A DNA stretch of 33,053 bases from JALZAA01 sp036005605 (lineage in GTDB: Bacteria; Actinomycetota; Acidimicrobiia; IMCC26256; JACDBD01), in assembly GCA_036005605.1 (NCBI GenBank), contig DASYQJ010000036.1, positions 1-33,053 on the forward strand, given 5' to 3'. This document shows, piece by piece, positions 28,870 through 33,053 of the stretch. The stretch's first letter is position 1; every line of letters starts with the position of its first letter. The notes beneath the pieces are model-generated. The model had not been told where the DNA came from, did not search any database, and worked only from the letters and a program-made list of their open reading frames with translations. The position numbers were made by a program, and so were the translations under genes.

Positions 28870-29721
28870 ATGCCCGACGTCTCGGTGCTCGACTCGACGA
28901 TGCACTACGAGGAGGCAGGTGACGGTGACCCGATCGTCCTCCTCCACGGAAACCCCACCTCGTCGTTCCTGTGGCGCAAGGTGGTTCCCGGCATGGCCGG
29001 CGAGGGCCGCGTCCTCGCCCCGGACCTCATCGGCATGGGGCGCTCGGGGAAGCCGGACATCGGATACCGCTTCGTCGAGCATGCTCGCTATCTCGACGCG
29101 TGGTTCGACGACCTCGCCCTCGAGCGCGTCACGCTCGTGGGTCACGACTGGGGCGGCGCGCTGGGCTTCCACTGGGCTCGCCGCCACCCCGACCGCGTCG
29201 CGGCGATGGCCTTCATGGAGACGATCGTGAGGCCCACCAGCTGGGCCGAGTTTCCCGAGGCGGCCCGAGAGATCTTCCAGGGCTTTCGAACGCCCGGGAC
29301 CGGGGAACAGCTTGCCCTCGAGCAGAACATGTTTGTAGAAGCGGTGCTACCGGGAGCGATGCTGCACCAGCTCACGGCCGAAGAAATGGACGTGTACCGG
29401 GCACCGTTCCGGGAGCCATCGCACCGCCTCCCCACGCTCACGTGGCCACGAGAGCTCCCGATCGACGGGGAGCCGGCGGACGTCGTGGAACTCGTCAACT
29501 CCTACGACCGATGGCTGGCGTCGAGCGAAGACGTGCCAAAGCTGCTGCTCACCTTCGAACCGGGCGCCATCATGACCGAGCCGGTGGTCCGGTGGTGCCA
29601 GGAGAACATCGCCGCGCTCGAGGTTGCAAACGCCGGACAGGGCATCCACTTCGTCCAAGAGGACGAGCCCGAGGCGATCGCCAGAATCGTCAGTGAGTGG
29701 CGTCGACGCGTGCTCGCCTGA
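28870..29721 (+). CDS. dhaA: haloalkane dehalogenase, HLD-II (DhaA-like) type
   Basis: A 283-aa alpha/beta hydrolase that would release halide from haloalkanes by SN2 attack. Motifs: oxyanion/halide region HGNPTSS with N28; nucleophile elbow GHDWGG with D93 and the halide-stabilising W94; catalytic acid E117 in AFMETIVRP, the position used by HLD-II enzymes; and catalytic H260 in GIHFVQED. The cap segments FQGFRTPGTGEQL and REPSHRLPTLTWPRELPIDG closely follow DhaA. ATG 28870 is preceded by GGAGGAG. It is a single-gene unit. Substrate range is inferred from the family. Confidence 0.9.
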   Translation: MPDVSVLDSTMHYEEAGDGDPIVLLHGNPTSSFLWRKVVPGMAGEGRVLAPDLIGMGRSGKPDIGYRFVEHARYLDAWFDDLALERVTLVGHDWGGALGFHWARRHPDRVAAMAFMETIVRPTSWAEFPEAAREIFQGFRTPGTGEQLALEQNMFVEAVLPGAMLHQLTAEEMDVYRAPFREPSHRLPTLTWPRELPIDGEPADVVELVNSYDRWLASSEDVPKLLLTFEPGAIMTEPVVRWCQENIAALEVANAGQGIHFVQEDEPEAIARIVSEWRRRVLA

Positions 29722-29779
29722 CTGTGCCGGCGCACCCAAATGGCGCGAATACGGCAAGCAGCAGCGCCAACGGTGAAAC

Positions 29780-30082
29780 CTACGGTGGCGGTCGCGTTCG
29801 ACACGCCGACAGGAATCCCACGCTGGCCACGGCATAGGGGACGGCATAGTTCACGGCGACACGTACCCAGGTCGCCCAGGTTGCATCACCGTCAACCACG
29901 ACGTGTAGCTGGTTGACCAGCGACAGCACCGTACCGACTAGGACCGCCACCGGCGCCGCAGTGCGGAACGTGACGCCTCGGCAGAACAAGCCGAACGCTT
30001 CAGGCGGCGTCGTCCACGACGGGACCGACCGAGGCACCCGCCCCTTCCGATCGTCAGGGTTGTGGTTCGAACCCCCGGTCAT
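29780..30082 (-). CDS. NrtS-like small membrane protein
   Basis: A 100-aa protein whose sequence ALFCRGVTFRT-like helix, AAPVAVLVGTVLSLVNQ and VRVAVNYAVPYAVASVGFLS matches the pattern of NrtS (two hydrophobic helices with 'G-T-x-x-x-x-x-N-Q' and 'N-Y-x-V-P-Y'). NrtS is reported to take part in nitrate/nitrite transport in cyanobacteria; in actinobacteria its role is less clear. The start at 30082 is supported by AAGGAAGGA. It is 176 nt downstream of the nitroreductase gene in the same direction. Confidence 0.65.
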   Translation of the reverse strand: MTGGSNHNPDDRKGRVPRSVPSWTTPPEAFGLFCRGVTFRTAAPVAVLVGTVLSLVNQLHVVVDGDATWATWVRVAVNYAVPYAVASVGFLSACRTRPPP

Positions 30083-30258
30083 TGTTCCTTCCTTACGACG
30101 CGGCACGGGGTATCCCGCGAGGCCGCGAGCTGTCGCCGTGGTCGTGGGTCGCCGACACGACCTCAGCAGGCTCGCGCCCGAGAGGCAGAAGCGTGGTCAT
30201 GAGCGGCGCGACCGCCCCGACCAGCCTCGTAGGCATCCCTTCGGCGCCTCGGCGCCGG

Positions 30259-30924
30259 TCAATCCCAGGGAACCGGAGCGCCCCATCGGTCGAGAAACGT
30301 CGTCTCCGACGTCGGCTTGCGGACGTTGGGACCGAAGTTGCCCTGCGGATAGCCGAGCGGAACGCAGAAATGAAAACCGACGTCGTTCGGGATGCCGAAC
30401 ATCTCGTGGAAGCGAGCCATGACGGACGGGTGAAGCGTCGTCGGCACCGAGCCGATGGCGATGGCACGCGCCGCGAGCATCAGGTTCTGCACTGCCGGAA
30501 TGACGGAGTCGGCCGGTCCGTTGTGCAGTGCCAGCGCCAAGACGACGCATGGCACGTCGGCCATCGCGTCGGCCAATCCGGCGGCGGGGTGGAACAGGCG
30601 GGGCAGATCCTCCCGCTGCCCGAACCCCTCGTCGCGGCGCTTCGCCCACCACGCGTCGTGGTAGAGCGCGCCGAACTCGCGAATGGTCTCGCGATCGCGC
30701 ACGACGAGGAATCGCGCGAGCTGCTGGTTGCCGCCGTTGGGCGCCTTCACGGCAGCTTCGAGGATGAGTTCGATGTCCGCCAACGGAATCGGGTCGGGCT
30801 TGAACCGTCGGATCGATCGCTGAGTGAAGATCGCTTCGCCGAGCGGCATCGACAGCCGGCTGTGGTCCACGGGTCGGGTCTCCTTGAGCCGCGCGTCGTA
30901 CTCGGCGCACGGAGTCTCTCTCAC
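30259..30924 (-). CDS. nitroreductase-family flavoprotein
   Basis: A 221-aa FMN-dependent nitroreductase-fold protein: FTQRSIRRFKPDPIP carries the R-S-x-R phosphate-binding motif, followed by AAVKAPNGGNQQLARFLVVRD. DVPCVVLALALH and VQNLMLAARAIAIGSVPTTL are the central helix and dimer region. FCVPLGYPQG and KPTSETTFLDRWG finish the fold. It would reduce nitroaromatics, quinones or dehalogenate. GTG 30924 is the start used; ATG 30849 is the alternative. ATATCCAA lies 17 nt upstream of the GTG. It is 62 nt after the TetR gene in the same direction, so possibly co-regulated by it. Confidence 0.92.
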   Translation of the reverse strand: MRETPCAEYDARLKETRPVDHSRLSMPLGEAIFTQRSIRRFKPDPIPLADIELILEAAVKAPNGGNQQLARFLVVRDRETIREFGALYHDAWWAKRRDEGFGQREDLPRLFHPAAGLADAMADVPCVVLALALHNGPADSVIPAVQNLMLAARAIAIGSVPTTLHPSVMARFHEMFGIPNDVGFHFCVPLGYPQGNFGPNVRKPTSETTFLDRWGAPVPWD

Positions 30925-30986
30925 GCGAACGGCTGTCTCTATTGGATATGGAAGCCAGCCCTGCCGGCCGCCGTTTCAGCTGGTCA

Positions 30987-31685
30987 TCAGCCGTCGTGTG
31001 CCGGCGTGAAGCTTCGGATGAGGCGACGGAGCCCGGCGGCGAAGAGCTCCTCGTCCCGGGCGGGATCGGTCGCCGGGACGTCGATCGCGTCGTCGAGCGC
31101 CCGACGAGCGCCGGCATGCGGTTTGCGCGCGTCGCCGGCGCGACGGCCGCGACGGCCTGGCTTGCCGGCGATGCCCAGTTGCTCGTTGGCGACGCGTCGG
31201 GTCGCCGCGAAGAGCACTGCCCCGATGGTGAACGACGCGTAAGTATGGAAGGAGACGCTGGCGTCCTCGCCTTGCAGGCCGAGGCGCTCGAACACCACCG
31301 CGAGCACCCCGAGCACCTCGGTCATGAACCCGGTCGTCTCCGCGCTGGCGGCGATGAACGGAGCGATGCGGTAGTGGCGGCCGAACGCCCGACGGGTCGT
31401 GATGCCGGCGGCGACGAGCACCTCGGCGGGGTCCTCGTTGTACGGGTCGGGGAACACAGAGAGGAAGTCGCGGGTCGCCTCCTCCCAGACGAGCTCGGTG
31501 GCGGCCTGGACGATGGCCGCCTGCGACTCGAAGTGGTGATAGATCGCCGACGGCGCGACGCCCAGCGCGGCAGCCAGGGCGCGAATGCTCGGAGGTTCCG
31601 CTCCCGTGTCGAACTGACGCAGCGTCTCGGCCGCGATCTCCTCGCGGGTCAGGACCCGGTCACGACCCTTGGCGATCCTCGCCAT
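30987..31685 (-). CDS. TetR/AcrR family transcriptional regulator
   Basis: A 232-aa TetR repressor: LTREEIAAETLRQFDTGAEP, then the HTH SIRALAAALGVAPSAIYHHF with recognition helix APSAIYHHF. The C-terminal ligand domain contains FIAASAETTGFMTEVLGVLA and FHTYASFTIGAVLFAATRR. ATG 31685 is near GGGCGGTGG. A perfect 7-bp inverted repeat lies 19-37 nt upstream, a likely autoregulatory operator. It is upstream of the nitroreductase and divergent from the potassium-channel gene. Confidence 0.93.
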   Translation of the reverse strand: MARIAKGRDRVLTREEIAAETLRQFDTGAEPPSIRALAAALGVAPSAIYHHFESQAAIVQAATELVWEEATRDFLSVFPDPYNEDPAEVLVAAGITTRRAFGRHYRIAPFIAASAETTGFMTEVLGVLAVVFERLGLQGEDASVSFHTYASFTIGAVLFAATRRVANEQLGIAGKPGRRGRRAGDARKPHAGARRALDDAIDVPATDPARDEELFAAGLRRLIRSFTPAHDG

Positions 31686-31703
31686 GCCACCGCCCACGTC
31701 GAC

Positions 31704-31722
31704 AACCGATGATTGATCGGTT
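31704..31722. promoter_or_regulatory. TetR operator candidate between TetR and K+ channel
   Basis: AACCGATGATTGATCGGTT has perfect 7-bp arms (AACCGAT/ATCGGTT) around a 5-bp centre. It lies 19 nt upstream of the TetR start at 31685 and 97 nt upstream of the divergent channel gene at 31819. Length and symmetry are those of TetR-family operators, so autorepression is likely. Confidence 0.65.
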
Positions 31723-31818
31723 CGACACGATACCGCACAACGTTCGGTAAGCGCAGCCGGGCGGCTCGAGGCGAAGGTCGTCGAACGTCGCGTCGAGGTC
31801 GTGTAGAGAGGAGGCCGA

Positions 31819-32517
31819 ATGACAGACGTGAGTGTCCGGCGGGGCGACGAGGATCGCATCGAGACGCGTGTGCCCGCGTACCGCTTCGGCATCGTCCTCC
31901 TCCTGCTCCTGGCAACGTTCATCTTCCTCGCCGCGGGGCCGACGGGCGATTGGGTGCCGCTCGTCGCCGTCGTACTGCAGGGCGCCACTGTCCTCGCCGC
32001 CTTTGCCGCCTCCGGCGTCAGTCGTCGCTTGTGGCGGCTCGCGCTGGCCGTTGTGGTCGCCGCGCTCGTGTCGGCATCCGCGGCAGTCTTCGTCGGCGGC
32101 AAGTGGATTTCGGGAAGCCTCTTCCTACTCAACCTGTTCCTCGTCGGCGCCGCGCCGGTCGTGATCATCAACTCTCTGGTGCGACGTCGCGTGATCGACC
32201 TCCGAACGGTGCTCGGTGCGGTCTGCGTCTACGTCCTCATCGGGATGATGTGGTCCTTCGCGTTCACGGCCATAGGCACCTTCGATTCGAGGGCGTTCTT
32301 CGCACAGCAATCGAATGCGACAGTCGCCGACTACCTGTACTTCAGCTTTGTCACCATGACGACCACCGGTTACGGCGACCTCACTGCGGCGCACGGCCTA
32401 GGACGCGCGCTCGCGGTACTCGAGGCGCTGATCGGCCAGCTCTACCTGGTGACGGTCATCGCGCTGCTCGTGAGCAACCTCGGTCGCCGTGGTCGTGCGA
32501 CGCAACCCGACGTGTGA
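31819..32517 (+). CDS. two-TM-pore (ion channel family) potassium channel
   Basis: A 232-aa membrane protein with about six hydrophobic segments (approximately 21-41, 47-66, 72-92, 98-118, 131-151, 198-222) and the K+ selectivity filter T-T-G-Y-G-D (182-187) in VTMTTTGYGDL before the last helix. The pore module therefore sits between helices 5 and 6; the first four lack the regular Arg repeats of a voltage sensor. It would conduct K+ across the cytoplasmic membrane. A GAGAGGAGG site precedes the ATG. It is divergent from the TetR gene and may be controlled by it. Confidence 0.93.
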   Translation: MTDVSVRRGDEDRIETRVPAYRFGIVLLLLLATFIFLAAGPTGDWVPLVAVVLQGATVLAAFAASGVSRRLWRLALAVVVAALVSASAAVFVGGKWISGSLFLLNLFLVGAAPVVIINSLVRRRVIDLRTVLGAVCVYVLIGMMWSFAFTAIGTFDSRAFFAQQSNATVADYLYFSFVTMTTTGYGDLTAAHGLGRALAVLEALIGQLYLVTVIALLVSNLGRRGRATQPDV

Positions 32518-32520
32518 CCA

Positions 32521-33053
32521 TCAGGTGCGCTTCACTCCGACTGTGATCTCGCCGGCGTAGCCCTGGCCGCTCGGCGTGACGGCCAACACTGCCGACGCCG
32601 CGCCCGCACTGCGGTAGATGTCATCCGCCGAGTTGCGCACATCTGGCGTTCCGCGCGAGCTGTACGGGGCGCTCTGGTACACCTGGTCGGTGAGACCGTC
32701 GTCGAAGAACAGCTGGCCGGTGTGGACGACGGACCCGCCGACGTGGACCTTCATGTGGATGTGCACGGCGCGACCGCGGTACCAACCGGGGTAGATGGTC
32801 TGGAACTGGCCGAGGCCGTTCGCGTCTGTGACCTGCGTGCCCCGCAGGAACGTCTGGTCGTCGGTCGTCGACTGCGCGCCGCCGCCCGGACCACCAGCGC
32901 TCGCCTGACTGAAGCCGGAGTAGACACCGCCGGCGTCGCAGTGCCAGACGTCGATGGCGGCGTCCTTGATCGGCGAGCAGCCCGTCGCGTCCACGACCGT
33001 GATCTTCAGGTCGAGCGGTGTCCCGTCCTTGCCTTCCGTGATGTCGCTCCGGA
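32521..33053 (-). CDS. intradiol ring-cleavage dioxygenase, 5' end outside the window
   Basis: The C-terminal ~177 residues of a non-heme Fe(III) intradiol dioxygenase that would open a catecholic ring between the hydroxyls. The frame is open to the window edge (RSDITEGKDGTPLDLKITVV). IDVWHCDAGGVYSGF is the typical first segment. YPGWYRGRAVHIHMKVH supplies the ligands Tyr, Tyr(Trp region), His and His, and TGQLFFDDGLTDQVY follows. It lacks an N-terminus here, so a signal peptide or linker, common in the secreted subgroup, cannot be seen. It is convergent with the K+ channel, 3 nt apart. Confidence 0.93.
   Translation of the reverse strand, partial: RSDITEGKDGTPLDLKITVVDATGCSPIKDAAIDVWHCDAGGVYSGFSQASAGGPGGGAQSTTDDQTFLRGTQVTDANGLGQFQTIYPGWYRGRAVHIHMKVHVGGSVVHTGQLFFDDGLTDQVYQSAPYSSRGTPDVRNSADDIYRSAGAASAVLAVTPSGQGYAGEITVGVKRT

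Noticed and set aside
30093..30236. 47-codon minus-strand ORF between nitroreductase and NrtS-like gene
   Set aside because: SD-like GAAGGG touches the ATG, composition is Arg/Thr-rich and no neighbour coupling; not enough to call a gene.
1..33053. CRISPR arrays, insertion sequences, toxin-antitoxin pairs, prophage genes
   Set aside because: No regularly spaced repeats, transposase or integrase motifs, or paired toxin/antitoxin signatures were seen in any frame.

Overview
The window is 33 kb of high-GC, gene-dense chromosomal DNA with strongly GC-biased third codon positions, many GTG starts, ATGA/GTGA start-stop overlaps and -10 boxes placed 5-6 nt before start codons, as in leaderless mRNAs. 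Together with typically actinobacterial families (SigX5-type extended ECF sigma factors, DUF899, DUF6338, the TIGR03252 HhH-GPD family, MoxR/CoxE), this points to an actinomycete-class bacterium. An Acidimicrobiia-like soil or aquatic lineage is plausible but is inference. No phage structural gene, transposase or CRISPR array was seen. There is one tRNA gene, tRNA-Arg(CCU).

Layout. 1-4.1 kb: end of an SDR gene and a 54-aa basic protein, then a leftward TetR - sulfatase - DUF1330 - SRPBCC operon. 4.1-6.8 kb: a divergent D-aminoacylase-like amidohydrolase coupled to an MBL-fold hydrolase. 6.7-10.7 kb: a P450 - 3Fe-4S ferredoxin pair with a clear palindrome at its promoter, an HhH-GPD DNA-repair protein and a 14-TM MFS exporter. 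10.8-12.6 kb: an unknown 306-aa protein, then a tiny Pro-rich protein and a DUF6338 membrane protein. 12.6-16.6 kb: a leftward MoxR ATPase - CoxE VWA protein - YbjN/TY-Chap-like set, an unknown protein and a membrane-anchored polysaccharide deacetylase.

16.6-27.3 kb holds two copies of one theme. A SigX5-type sigma factor with a C-terminal SnoaL-like domain lies next to a DUF899 thioredoxin-fold protein, surrounded by small stress/detoxification enzymes (SDRs, VOC, two tandem DHFR/RibD-like reductases, ArsR + AHSA1, DUF2182). Between the copies, 21.6-24.0 kb is a decay zone around the tRNA-Arg gene: an SDR fragment ending 1 nt from the tRNA 3' end, a frameshifted and truncated HAD phosphatase, and a GNAT acetyltransferase with two frameshifts, with an apparently intact phosphotransferase among them. 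A further SDR at 26.9-27.3 kb has a frameshift and a large internal deletion.

27.6-33 kb: two small membrane proteins, a TfoX-N protein, an HLD-II haloalkane dehalogenase, an NrtS-like membrane protein, a nitroreductase, a TetR regulator with a perfect inverted repeat in its promoter, a divergent K+ channel, and the C-terminal part of an intradiol dioxygenase running off the end.

Most genes belong to catabolic, detoxifying and redox-stress functions under local regulators. The strongest leads are the duplicated sigma/DUF899 modules (one with a 15-aa leader peptide resembling an oxidoreductase N-terminus), the Pro-rich/DUF6338 gene pair, the tRNA-Arg decay zone and several well-formed inverted repeats at promoters. 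I saw no proven new defence or mobile system.
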